Assembly (NCBI GenBank): GCA_013368325.1
Contig: JAACJK010000128.1
Span: forward strand, 1 to 64,000
Length of the DNA: 64,000 nucleotides
Source of the DNA: Ephemerocybe angulata
Lineage: Eukaryota > Basidiomycota > Agaricomycetes > Agaricales > Psathyrellaceae
Direction: 5' to 3'
Part shown: one piece after another, positions 10,226 to 21,706 of the stretch
How positions within the stretch are numbered: the first letter of the stretch is position 1
Layout: every line of letters starts with the position of its first letter
The notes under the pieces: generated by a model
Seen by the model: only the letters and a program-made list of their open reading frames with translations
Database searches by the model: none
Told to the model about the DNA's origin: nothing
Program-made: the position numbers and the translations under genes

Positions 10226-11660
10226 GGCTGATGTTCGATTGGGGAGGAGGTACAAATGAGAAACTGGAGTGTCCAATGTCAGCAGAAGCATTGCTGATGG
10301 GAGGATTGAGGACGCACCCTCCGTTGGTTGTAGAGACATCGGCTTCGCGCTGAGAATCGACGGAGCCCGATGGCTACCTACCTAGGTCAGTTGCACACTT
10401 TTGGAAGGCCATGCAATGTTGTTGGATTTGCTGTGAGTGTAACTTCGTTGGTGCAAGATTGATCACGCCCCAATGGCATCCTTCGGTCGTCCTGCAGAGC
10501 TTCTTCCCAACAACATTCCATTTGCCGTCACGGATGGGCTTGTTAAACTATGAGGGAAACTACCACGGTCTCGCACAGATAAGACACCGTACCATTGGTG
10601 GAGAACCGCGAAACTCGATTAGCGGGGGTTGCATCTAAGTGGTGTCAACGTCCATCGGTTGACCTGCATCCCAGCCGATATCAAGGACTCCGACGCTTGA
10701 TAGGTCTCAGGGTCGAAAACCTAACCATCTCGCGAGCTGCCACCTCCGGCAGCGCTTTCTTAAAAAGTTGGTTGGATTCGATGTTGTGGAGGAGACACAA
10801 ATGAAAAACTGGAGTGTCCAATGTCAGCAGAAGCATCGGCGATGGGAGGATGGAGAACGCACCCTCCGTTGGTTGTAGAGACATCGCAGGCCCGATAGAT
10901 GCCGCCCTATGTCTACTGAAGCAGTGTAAGGGCGTCACGCGCTTATGGAGGGAATGCAGCCCGGAAAATGAGCGTCCATTGTCAGGAGAGGCATCGGTGA
11001 TGGGAGAATCGAGAACGCACCTTCCGTTGGTTGTAGAGACATCGCAGGCCCGATAGACGGCGCCCTATGTCTACTGAAGCGCTGTAAATGCGTCGCGCGC
11101 TTATGGAGGGAATGCAGCCCAGAAAATGAGCGTCCATTGTCAGGAGAAGCATCGGTGATAGGAGGATCGAGAACGCACCTTCCGTTGGTTGTAGAGACAT
11201 CGCAGGACCGATAGACGGCGCCCTATGTCTACTGAAGCGCTGTAAAGGCGTCGCGCGCTTATGGAGGGAATGCAGCCCGGGTAATGCGCGTCCAATGTTG
11301 GCAGAAACATTGCTGATAGGAGGATCCAGAACGCACCCTCCGTTGGTTGTGGAAACATCGGGGCTTCGCGTGGTTGTGGAGGAAATGCAGCAGCGAAACC
11401 GCCGCCCAATGTCAGCAGATGCATTGCTGAAGCGAGGATGGAGAACGCACCGACCATTGGTTGTAGAGACATCGCAGGCTCGATAGACGGCGCCCTATAT
11501 CTACTGAAGCAGCGTAAGGGTGTCGCGCGCTTATGGAGGGAATGCAGCCCGGATAATGAGCGTCCAATGTCGGCAGAAACATCGGTGATGGGAGGATCGA
11601 GGACGCGCCTTCCGTTGGTTGTAGAGACATCGCAGGCCCGATAGACGGCGCCCTTAGCGC
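10226..11660. repeat. Satellite-like tandem array with a 158-bp period just 3' of the transposase
   Basis: The marker ccgttggttgtagagacatc (with variants) occurs at 10321, 10866, 11024, 11182, 11340, 11454 and 11612. Spacing is 158 bp for four intervals; one is 114 bp (an internal 44-bp deletion) and the first is 545 bp, where diverged sequence interrupts. Each unit also contains cgcgcttatggagggaatgc and gtc.gcagaagcat. Short ORFs occur on both strands in every unit but have no conserved substitution pattern by eye, so I treat this as non-coding satellite. It may belong to the transposon's 3' part. Confidence 0.88.
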
Positions 11661-13069
11661 CGTTGCTTGTAGAAACACTGCGGAGGTGGTCCGTATCGTG
11701 GACCGTATCACCTGGATAACCGGGAGCTCAATCCAGCATGCCATGTCTACACATGCAGCTATGTCTACAGATGCACCGAACTTTGGATGAGTGTTTAAGG
11801 AAGTATTCGAGGTGTCCACGGTCACCGGAAGCTTTGCTGAGGGATGGATGGGAGCGCACTCATCTCATCGTGAAGTACTGCTGGGATGGGATTCTAGACG
11901 GAAAGGACCCAGTGGGATACACCTACAGACCATTTGACAGTATGGTACGCGATTGAGCCAAGCATTGGCCCACCTGCGACAGGATATAGCAGAAAGGGCA
12001 AAGGCCAAGGTATGGCCTATTGAGCGGGCATAGCCAAAAAGGGTGCAGGCATCACTTTTTACATCTTACATAATCATCCTCGCCGGTGAGGATGACCATC
12101 ATCCTTCCCGGTTAGGTGCGTGTGGACCATCATCCGGTTTGTCGGTTATCTGATGGTTCTCCACGTCGACACGCGACCCATATCTACAGGTATGTGGATC
12201 TGCTAAGATCTGCCAATTGCCCAAAGTATCTGTGCACTAGACGCCGAATTGGCCGGTTGAGTAACCTGAGGTGAGCCCCTAAACAATGGGTCGGCTGTAC
12301 CAGAGACCACCCACAGTCCACCAACAGCTTCGATGTACCTTGGTCGCTGATACACGTCGCGCGCTTCGAATGACTGGTACGCAGTCTACTCACAGTCAAT
12401 TCGACGATCGATCCTTCGGGTTCGCAATGATCAGTCGATAGAGAGAACAAAAAGAATTCTTCCAGGATAAGATGAGACGCTCAGACGCACATATTGGGAA
12501 AGAGCCCTGAACACATTGCGTTCCTGACCTTGCGCAGCCTCGGCAGGGCGGCTAGATGAAGATAGGCGCCCAGATTATCATAGCATTCCGAGCAATCGAT
12601 GGGCGCTACGAGGAGTGGAGCGCTCGGCTTCACCGATGTTACCGGGGTGAAAAAAGAGGGTACTAAGTCCAGGGTTCAAAAGGGAAAATGATCTTAGCTG
12701 CGGGGCCACGAATGCTGTTTAGGCGCCGATGCGGGGCGCTGCCGAGTAATCGCAACATATTTGGCCCAAGGTAATCGTAGGTTGGAGCGGCGATGGTGGT
12801 GAACCGAACACCTGCACCTTAAATAGTGCAATGGGACCTACGGTGTCGTTGGAGCCTCGGAAACCGGAAAGTGAGGAGCGCAACCACGCCTAGGTGGAGA
12901 AAATTCGAAGCCGAAGATTGGATACAATGTTATACAGCTGGGAGTACCAGATACACAAAGGGTTTACAGGCTGAAAGCCTCAGTTTATCGCCAGACGAAA
13001 GGACGGGTCTCCCCGAATTGCCTTTAACACACCGAGAGTGATGGGATGGAATGACTCGATTCTTGACGC
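11661..13069. other. Intergenic, about 1.4 kb without a supportable gene
   Basis: Nothing coding-like or repeated stands out on either strand. It lies between the 158-bp array and the 3' end of the P450 gene. A minor local motif, ccatcatcc, occurs twice near 12087-12140. Confidence 0.45.
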
Positions 13070-15222
13070 TTAGGTGCGTCGCTTCCTAAACAGAATTTTG
13101 GCCGAGGGGTTGGGTGAGCGAGCACTACCGAAGTGCTGTCCAGGAGGAGGGACCTTCTCGTCGTTGGGAAGCTTCAAGTCATAATTGAGCAGAATGTAAG
13201 CTGCCATTCCCTTGAGCTCGTTGACTGCAAAGAAGCGTCCGGGACTATGCCATCCAAGGTTAGCATGTCTGGTCTAAGTTTCGCAATGAGTATATGGACA
13301 TACCAAGCGTGACGCCCAACGCCAAAAAGGATGTAATTGGTGTCAAGGGATACCATTTGGTGCTTCACTTGACTTGAGGGGTCATTGTCGTTCTCGGTAG
13401 ACGTGGCGAGATTGCGGCCATCATGCTTCTCCTGGAGGCGTTCCGGTAAGAACCGGTTGGGGTTGAATAGCTCAGGCTCTTCATATATGGTCTGTAGGGG
13501 AGAATCCTGTCAGAGAGGGAATGGAGCAAGGAAGGTGTGCTCTAGCGCACTCACACTATCGTAATGCTGCGCAGACGAGGCAATTCCGACCGTAAAGCCC
13601 TTTGGTACGACTACCCCATTCGAGAACGTGAAGTCCCTCAAAGCCTTTCGTTGGGATGTCACTATAAGCCAGATGAGCACCAGGTAAGTTGATGGACAGT
13701 GGTAATGCACGCACCGTTATTCACACCGCGCATTCGCCCGACTTCCTTCATGAAGCTATCCAGCTTGTGCAGCCGCACCATAGACTCCTTCGACCATCCG
13801 TAGGTGCTAATGACACTGTCGATCTCAGAACGCAATGGCTCAATGTACTCCTGGTAAGCGGCAAGATGGAAAAGCACGTCGGATAGGGACTATACGAAGG
13901 GGTATTGAAATTCCTGGCCCCTATGTGGGACAAAGTGAATGTACTCACGATAGTTGTTGTGTGGATTGCAGCAAAGTTGGAGATTAAAAGCCTTGCGACT
14001 ACGTCCTCTGTTGTTCGCAAGTCCTCGGAGGCAAGATCAAGAAGCCAGGTAATCATATCATTCTACAGAATTTCGTACTGTCAGCAGGTGCGAAGCAAGG
14101 TAGCCATGTTACTCACAGGCTTCTCTTCATTATCCTCCCCAGAGTCTTCGTACATCCGAAGCCTATCCTGGATAATGGGACCAAGGAACGACCTCAGTTT
14201 TTTCTGGGTGGTGTGAACATTGGTAGTCAGAGCAGCCACAATCCTTTAACGAGGGAAAGCTATGATTAGAAAGTGGCAGAACGGGATACTCTACAGCCTA
14301 CTCACGGTCTGAAGAACGAGGGCGACAAGGTAATGGCGTACGCTGACATCATCAGCCTGACCGCGAACTGCTCCAGCGTCAAGCAATATTCACGGTTGCG
14401 ACCTGTGAGAATGCAACGGTCTGCTCAACATCATCTCGTATTCGACGAGGAGTACGCACACAGTGGGAGACCAACGAAGAAGCAATTGCTTGTTCGAGTC
14501 ACGATTGGCAGTATCGTTTCCATGACCGTGTAGCTCGTCCAGTCTGTCGAGGGAGTTTAAGCGTCTTTCTTTCGTTGTGCACCTATACAGGTACTTGCTT
14601 CACTCACCCTCCGAGGCCGGAAGCAGCTCCTTAAACGAGTTCACGACTTCATCCTGGACATCGGGGAAACGAGCAGCAATGTTTCTGGTCATTGGCCTGG
14701 AGAACATCTGCATGTGGTGAGCTGCGGTGTGCGGGCGATCGGTACCAAAGGTATAGTCCATTTGTAGGGCGTCAATGGTGGGCTCATTGCTGGCCAGATA
14801 GTCGTCACTGGCTTTCCGGATGTCGTCAGAAAGTTTCGGTCCGACCACGATGATAAGCCAGCGAGAAGGAGTCTCAAAGGTGGCGACTTTGAAGGCACCG
14901 CCGGGGTACTAGAGCATACGGGCATGTTAATACCTATGTTTCCTCAGTTGGAGACCAACTGACCTTTCTGTACCCCTCCTCGATCATCTTATGCCCAGAA
15001 ACGAAGTACTTCCATGCTGAGAGGTACGATCCTATGAAGCCATCTGAGCCAATCGTAGGAATAGCAGAGACCTGTGGTGGCGTTTAGGCGCCAATTAGCG
15101 TCCAGTCTCCTTCGATGTAAGGCTTGGATCCGTACCTTCTTCAGGTTCTGTCTGAACCAGTACCACTGGTACGATAGCCACCCCGCGACGGCGAGGCCAA
15201 CATAAGCTGCTGGTGAAAGCAT
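13070..15222 (-). CDS. Cytochrome P450 monooxygenase, membrane-anchored
   Basis: A complete multi-exon P450 of roughly 530 residues. N-terminal membrane anchor from ATG 15222: MLSPAAYVGLAVAGWLSYQW. Then IPTIGSDGFIGSYLSAWKYF and the F/G-region typical of basidiomycete P450s (TRNIAARFPDVQDEVVNSFK). I-helix NFAAIHTTTI carries the TT pair but His where the usual acidic residue sits, as in several Agaricomycete families. K-helix ExxR is EVGR in KEVGRMRGVN; PERF-like segment FNPNRFLPER; haem loop FGVGRHAC-PGRFF split by an intron at the Cys codon. Stop TAA at 13072-13070. The substrate cannot be read from sequence. No polyketide, NRPS or terpene synthase gene lies nearby, so I do not call a metabolite cluster. 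Its start faces RNase H2C across a 558-bp divergent promoter. Confidence 0.93.
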
Positions 15223-15780
15223 CGTGGTAGCCTCCTTGTGGTAGCTAAGAAAGGGGAGCGTGAGTGAATGTGACCAAACCTGCTACTTCGCTTTCATTAA
15301 ACGTCCTTGATGCGAATACTGTTCTGCCGTAGAAGATCAATGAGGACAAGGATGGGTCGCGGTCCTGCGTATGGCCCATATGATATGATAGCCAGACAAG
15401 GTGCGAGCAGCAGCACTAGATCGATGACCGAAGTACAGCCCGTGCTAGCCTGGGCTTGCAACGGCGGCTGGGGCCGCTGGGGCGAACGCCGCGCGATGCA
15501 CCCAAGTTGCGAATCTTGAACGTTACCTTGTTGGACAGAATGACAGGATAGTATAATCCTGACGCACAGGGCCTCTATGTGCAAAATCCCTGGTCTGTCA
15601 ATGGATTTGAATAGTATGGAATATCGAGGTAAAGATGCAAGAGCCCGTTTTGGGGTTAGGGTCCAGTTTCGAGCGTGACAAGGCAAACGTGAGGTCACGA
15701 AGCGCGTGAAGGAGTGACGCTTGTGACACTCGCGTTTCGCGTTGTCGCGTTACAACGAACTCGTTTCGCCTCCTGCCACC
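15223..15780. promoter_or_regulatory. Divergent intergenic promoter region (P450 / RNase H2C)
   Basis: 558 bp separate the two start codons and must hold both promoters. The H2C start has a near-ideal context (gccaccATG). I see no clear TATA box or repeated operator. Confidence 0.5.
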
Positions 15781-16726
15781 ATGTCCAACTCAATCATCGT
15801 CCTCGAGCCTCTACCTGCAGCTGGTGTAAAGCAATGTCAACCCAACCTCATGCCATTCCACATTTCATACAATGGGCCCGCTCTAATCTCAACGTTCATG
15901 AATATCAAACCCGCGAAACAGGAACCTGGGACCCCGGCGCAGCAAGCGATACCCACTCCAGAGACCTCTACAACTCAACCCGAAGATGCTGAAAATCTAA
16001 AGGAGGAATCGATGTCAATAGATAAAGCTGCGGATAGCGAACCGGCCCCAGAGGCTGGGGAAGCTTCGCCCGCGGAACCAGAGTTCTCAACGACGCGCAG
16101 CGTCTCGTCGTTTCGCGGCCGAATTATCCAAGGGCTGAAGGTAGACCTACCACAAGGATACCGCGGTTTGGTCCTCCAAGCACCTCCGGTGCACACCACG
16201 ACTTCCGCTTCCGTACCATCCACATCCAAGGCTGCTTCGACATCCAGATCACAGGCCCGACAAGAAGACATGTTGGACGTCGAAGACGCACCTGCGCCTA
16301 CCACAAGGCGGAGAGGTCGTCTCACCCGTAGTGCCGTTTCCAAACGCGTCAATGACGTAGAAAAGGAAGAGGCTCGGAAGATCGAGGAGGCGACTATCGA
16401 TGTTGAATCAGAAGCCAAGTCAGCCATGGACGTCGATGCATCTGCAGCTGGAACGGATGCTCTTAACCTTGGTGCTGATGCTACCTCCCCACAACGCCGG
16501 CTCAAACCCGTAGCCGAGTTCTCCTCGTTCACCCTCTGGCACGCTGACAATCCAGTCGTTGAAGGTCAAGACGAGTATTATCGGAGCCTCCATGAATGGA
16601 CGTCGCTAGCAGCATCAGTACGTGTCAATTTGAACTTTGAATTACCAGTTTGGTCTCACATTCTATTTCTACTCTTCCCTCCACTCACAGCTACACCATG
16701 GGGACGATGAGGAGAATCCATCGTAG
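15781..16726 (+). CDS. Ribonuclease H2 subunit C (Rnh203/RNASEH2C family)
   Basis: RNase H2C is the non-catalytic scaffold subunit of the nuclear trimer that removes ribonucleotides from DNA and degrades RNA-DNA hybrids. Two exons, 15781-16617 and 16691-16726, encode about 290 residues. Family signatures: MPFHISYNGPALISTF near residue 22 and SFRGRIIQGLKVDLPQGYRG near residue 110, followed after a long Ser/Ala/Glu-rich insertion by the C-terminal block FTLWHADNPVVEGQDEYYRS and LAASLHHGDDEENPS. The start was chosen for its gccaccATG context. An upstream in-frame ATG at 15742 has no such context. The insertion (about residues 140-255) makes it longer than the yeast protein. Convergent with the NACHT-ankyrin gene; 141 bp separate the stop codons. 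Confidence 0.9.
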
Positions 16727-16867
16727 CGACACTGAAGCCTGGCGCTTTATTTGGAGAGAGAATAAAACACGCTTACATGGTCTGCCTTACAACGGCGGGG
16801 TATAAACAGAAAAAAAAAATAGTTAACCATACCGCCTAGCTACAACGGACATCGCGCATACCTATCA

Positions 16868-19800
16868 TTACCAGGGATCGCAGAAGGGACAGTAGCAATG
16901 GGTGTACTCCCGTCTGTTCGAACAGAAGCGCACGGGGTCTACTAGCCCAACGAAACAGTGGTACATAATCATGTCGAAAAACATCCGACACTCCAAGCCC
17001 CTGGACCGTCGACAGGCAATGGCTAGCAGAACGATCGTGTCCTGATCTTCCAAACTTCGACGAAAGGCGCCAACATCTGGCTTAGCAGCTTCAATGAGCA
17101 TTCGAGCAGCCGCGACAAGGCTTCCACTGGTAAAGGCGAAAATAAGACCTTGTCGAATAGCACTCGGGGCGAAATGGCCAAGTTCCAACAATGCATCTAT
17201 GAAGTCGCACTGTCGTTCTTCAAGAGGATAGTAATAGCGTCCATACAAAGCAACTTCCAATGCTGAAAGGCCTTCCTCGTTCCTCAGGGATAGGTCGATG
17301 GATGGGTGAGCGAGAATCGCGCGAATTGATTGCGCAGATCCATGGTGGTTTGAATCCAACGCGCAGCAGTGCATGAGTGCAGACCACCCGTCCAGAGAAT
17401 TTTGAGCATTGACGTATGCTGCGTTCATGCCACCTTGCGAAAGGAGAAACCGTATCCTGGAGGGTGAGCCACAAGACGCGGCCAGGATCAACGCGGTGTT
17501 GCCTTCTGTGTCGCGCTCAAGGATATCGATGGTTGGGGCGAATCTGAGAAGCAATTTAACGATAATTTCGTCGTCTGCACGCGCCCTTCCAACCGCCCAT
17601 AGGAAAGGCGAACGCCCCTTCACAAGGTCCCGAGTATGTGTGTCGGCCCCTGAGGCAAGTAAAAGCTCGATAATGGCAGGAGAGGGAGTGTTGTTTGTAC
17701 CTTGGAATACCTTCACAAGGATGCCTTTGCCAGTCTCGGAGTCGCTTACGGCGTTGCGGATGCCACCATCCTCATCGAGCATCCAACGCACGGTACCTTG
17801 GAGGCCACAGCGGCAAGCGGCAAGAAATAGCTCGTTGCGTTTGTCGATGTCGACCGTGGCCTGGAATTGCACTGGCAGATCTGGGAGCATATCGCGCAGT
17901 AGTTTTGTAATTGCGTCTCCGTGAGGAGAATTTTCGCAGGCGCTGGAAAGGGCAGCAATTGCGTCGCGCTCGCTTAAACCTACAAGAGCATCACCCTGGA
18001 TAATTAATCGACGGACCATAGCTTCATCTGATCTTCGACATGCGTGCATCAGGGGGGATCTTCCATCATCGTCTTGTGCATTGAGTACGTCAAGACGACC
18101 TAGGAAAGGTGGGCTTGAATCATACATTGATAACAGTTCCGCAACCATAGAAGGACGGTCACGCTCCACCGCAAGATGCAGAATGGTCTTCCCGCAGGTC
18201 CCTGTTGAGCGGATGTCCAGCCCACTGAAGGAGGAAAGAAGCCCGTGCAGGGCTTCTACCTGTCCAGCAACGGCCGCAAAATGAAGCGGGCTGTTTCGCC
18301 TGTCAAGCTTCACGTATGGCACTGAGCCCGATGTGATAGCTTTGACGAGACCATAGTACGCTGCGAGGTCTATACCAGATACCGATGAATCATCCGGAGG
18401 GCCGGAGAAGAGAACGGGGTAGCTCTTGCAGTTCGACAGGAACGAAATGATGAAAGGATCCAGTTCACCATGTTCCTGAGAATCAACTGCATGGTACCAG
18501 CCATACTGGTAGGCATAGCGGAGGAGGTTGTCGCACGTTACAGCAGGATGCCACGAGTCGAGGCATTTAACCACGTCATTGGGCTCCCACCGCTCGATCT
18601 CGACTTCGGCGAGGTGAACAATGCAAGATGTAGCAAGGAAGTCATGAGGGTTTGGGGATCCAAGGAGAAGGATTGAACGCATGAACTCCATCGTGGTGTA
18701 ATCTACATTACCGTGTTCCAGTAGGCAGAAATTTAGGTTATGTTGTAGTGGGGAATAAGCGCACTCACGGATAACTCGAACCTCGCGCCGCTTCCACGGC
18801 CTTGTTTCTTGGACTGTCACAAGACCTAGACAAGGTGCCAGCATAAGGGATTCCGGGATGGTATCACCAGAGTCGTATGACAAGTTGCTGTAAGAAAAAG
18901 TTAGGGCATCTTGAAGATCGGCGACGGTCATCGGATGAGGGTTCTTCGAATAAGCCAGCCAGATAAAGACGCGCTTCGCGATTGAGGCATCTTCATCCGA
19001 TTGTGCCTCGATGCGCTCCATAGTAAGGTGGTACATGTCGTAGAGTTTAGAGGGTAACTTCTCCAGGCATTTGAAAAGGCTGTTGATTGAGCGCGAGGAC
19101 CGCAAAGAATCCATTTGGAGGCTCGCCAGAAGAAACCTAGTCAAAATTGTAAGGTTCGGTACACTTGCCTGCTTTCAGTTCGGCTCCTAATACTCACATG
19201 CCTTTGGACTTCTCCTTGACCTGGTCGCACAATCGCTTGGTCAAGGTAGAATCCCCTCGGAGTATTGCTTTGAGACTAACACTCTTATTGATCTTGTGCA
19301 ATACAAGCAGTTCGATGTCGCCCGTTCGAGCCTGTATGTTCACGAAGATAGCTTTTGGCGTGTAGCTGGTAAAAAGGTCCAAAGGCCGCGAAACAATCAT
19401 GAGATTGGCGCCCAGAGAAGGCAAGGTTTCAAGCAGTGCCTCCTTGATATCGTCGTCCACCTCATCCAGCCCGTCGACCACAATGAATACTTTCGTCAAG
19501 GCACGGCAGGCCTCTCGCAGACCTTGGATCATCTCGGGTTCCGTGATCTTCTCCTTCGTTCGTTGTGCCCGACGGCAGATGGGTGCAACATGTCTGTAAG
19601 CCACATCATGCGATTCCACCAATTGGCTCAGCAACGATGCGAGGATTTGATGATAGGTCCGCCGCTCGCTGTATCGGAGGTATGCGTATACCACAGAGAC
19701 ATCCTTTCGTTCCTGGAACCGATTTTGGAGATCGTGGACAGTTACAGACCTGTCAGAGGACTCGCTCAGTCGTCGATGAGATTGAACTTAAGAAAGAACA

Positions 19801-20469
19801 CTCACACTAGAACGGTCTTCCCTGATCCCGCTGTCTCAGCCAGTGAAGAGTTAAGCTTACCATAGGACGAACTATGCAAGGAAAATACACGTACGTAGGC
19901 CTGTTCCCCAGATGATAACGAACTCGTCTTCCACGAATTGACGGAATTCCTCCGACTTCAGAAACGATGTGACAGTGTTGGCGGTGCGTTGAGCGAGGGC
20001 GGTCAAATGGATCTGGCGATAGCTAGGTCCTTCGAGCCAGTTAAGCACGACGTCAACGCTAACTTCTGGAGAGGTCAGGCTTTTGTCAGATCCAACTGTC
20101 AACTGGCATGGCACCTTCGTCTTCAGGGCCTTCTCGTAAATAATAATTGGTTATGTTCACATTATCCCTTCCAACCGTGGTTATGTTTGCCGTCTGGATG
20201 GAGAAGTCGTGAGCACCAGAAAGGACCTGGCTACGTGCTCGATCAGCTACAGTACATGATCGATGAGTTCCTGGATCCACCTCAACGACCATTGCTCGTA
20301 CCTTGAATGGAAAAGAGGCTCGATTGTGTGTCCATGGTCTGCTTGTCGCAAAACCGTCCGAGTCGAGTACAAAGCGAGGAGGAGGCGTATACAAGACTGC
20401 TCGGGGCACAGCCGCTGCCAGTGTGCTCTGTTGCCACTGCGGCCCACGGTCAGCAGACCGTGGCAACAT
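16868..20469 (-). CDS. NACHT NTPase with C-terminal ankyrin repeats (fungal NLR-like/STAND)
   Basis: NLR-like architecture used in fungal non-self recognition and programmed cell death. N-terminal segment GAHDFSIQTANITTVGRDNV is the short polar motif often seen in Agaricomycete NLRs. Small exons then reach the P-loop TSSYAGSGKTVLV (about 19830), followed by Walker B VFIVVDGLDEVDDD, the LMIVSRPL sensor strand and the FLLASLQMDSL winged-helix-type region. The last exon (from about 19137) holds at least seven ankyrin-type units, for example NSPLHFAAVAGQVEALHGLL, GKTILHLAVERD, GRSPLMHACRR, GNTALILAASCG and GLSALEVALYG. It ends with a Cys-rich tail (YTHCYCPFCDPW). The start codon is uncertain; ATG 20469 is the most upstream plausible one, and an ATG near 20293 is possible if the next putative intron is not removed. 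Ligand unknown. Confidence 0.85.
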
Positions 20470-20848
20470 GATTAGCGCCCAAAGGACCTGGCGGCGCCCG
20501 CGACATCCGAGTCATCGTTTCCGGTCTTTGGCCGCGCTACCCTTGATCTTGCTGTGAAAGCCTAGTGAGGACCGATAGAGAGCCATTGCGGGTATTGCGG
20601 AATTCGGGCTGGATTTATTCAGCAAGACTCAATTACATGTCGTGTCAAGGCGCTTCAGCGGCAGATCGTAGTAACGGATCCCCTGACTGCGATCTGCCGC
20701 TGCTGAAACCCTATTCATTAGCACCCCGCCGCTGATAGAAGTATAGATATAATGCCTTCTGGGATCCATATTTCTCCCTGAAAACACTCAGGACGTTGGT
20801 CTCAACAGCCCAGAAATTTCCGAGCTCGCTATTCAGTTGCCCAGAAGC

Positions 20849-21278
20849 ATGCGACTCCTCTCGTCCATCCTCCTTCCCCTAGCCCTTGCCCTCTTATCCA
20901 CTATCACGCTTATACAGGGATATGCGGTATGTTTTCGGTACTATCAAGGCTTCTCCCTTATATTCCGCTGACTTCTGACCATCACAGGATGGCGACTCGA
21001 ACGAGCTGACCTCTCGAGCTATGGAAGGAACAGAAGATATTCTAAGCCTCCGGGAGCTACTTGAAGACCTTTCAACGCGCGAGATTCTCGACGAGCTTCA
21101 AGAACGCCTTTACCTCGAGAGAAGGGGCCAGAAGATACACCCAACGGGGTTCAGACTTGGTATCACGAGGAACTGGGCAAGTAAATGGTACTCAGGCTCG
21201 GGCAAGCCGAAGTTCAGTGATGCGGTTAAAGCAAAGCTGAAGGAGAAGAAGAAGGCATCGAAGTCAAAAACGAGGTGA
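20849..21278 (+). CDS. Short protein with hydrophobic leader and a ribosomal uS3 N-terminal motif
   Basis: Two exons (20849-20926, 20988-21278) give 122 residues. The first exon is a hydrophobic leader ([20 protein letters not shown], then LIQGYA) resembling a secretion signal; a mitochondrial leader is possible but it has few basic residues. Then an acidic helical stretch ([20 protein letters not shown]) and [20 protein letters not shown], ending in a Lys-rich tail ([16 protein letters not shown]). GQK-[IV]-x-P-x-G-x-RLGI-x-R-x-W-x-S-x-W is the hallmark of the N-terminus of bacterial/organellar ribosomal protein uS3. The rest of uS3 (KH domain, C-terminal domain) is absent. It could be a nuclear uS3m module, a captured fragment turned secreted peptide, or convergence. 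The intron shows it is nuclear. Function uncertain. Confidence 0.7.
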
Positions 21279-21706
21279 AAGCATGGGGGGCGTCGAGAGA
21301 TGCTGAGGGAGGATAGTACTGTACATTTGTCACTAGTCGCTACTTTTTCAAGCGAGCTTCAAGTTCTTCACGCATCACCGTTGTATTCCATGTGCCTGCA
21401 TATATACATCAGTGGTTAGCCTACTGGAATAGCTACACTAATCCACGTAAACGCAGGCATGGCCTGGGGCAATGTTAGTTTTCTGTCTGCAGTGCTCTGT
21501 CTCAAGAGGTAACCAGGCGCCCTAGTAGCGCCATCATCGTTTGCCGTTACTCCGCAGTAGCCGCAGGCTTCTGATAATCGCCATTGATCAAAGCTTGTCT
21601 CTAACGTTCGAGAGGACCTCGCTAGCAGCAGACGTAGCATCTGTTCTCCCCCGTTCTTGTTCCCTCTCACACTTCATGACACCGAGGACCCATCTTCAGA
21701 CGCAGG

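Noticed and set aside
6376..11660. CRISPR-like array
   Set aside because: Fungal nuclear DNA; the repeats are long, contiguous and without unique spacers.
10411..11825. Repeat protein encoded by the 158-bp array
   Set aside because: ORFs exist on both strands only because units lack stops in some frames. The 114-bp unit is not a whole number of repeats, and no conservative-substitution bias is visible.
13070..15222. P450 as part of a secondary-metabolite cluster
   Set aside because: Neighbours are RNase H2C and a repeat array; no core biosynthetic enzyme in the window.
15975..16550. 191-codon minus-strand ORF inside RNase H2C
   Set aside because: Antisense shadow; the plus strand carries the conserved H2C blocks.
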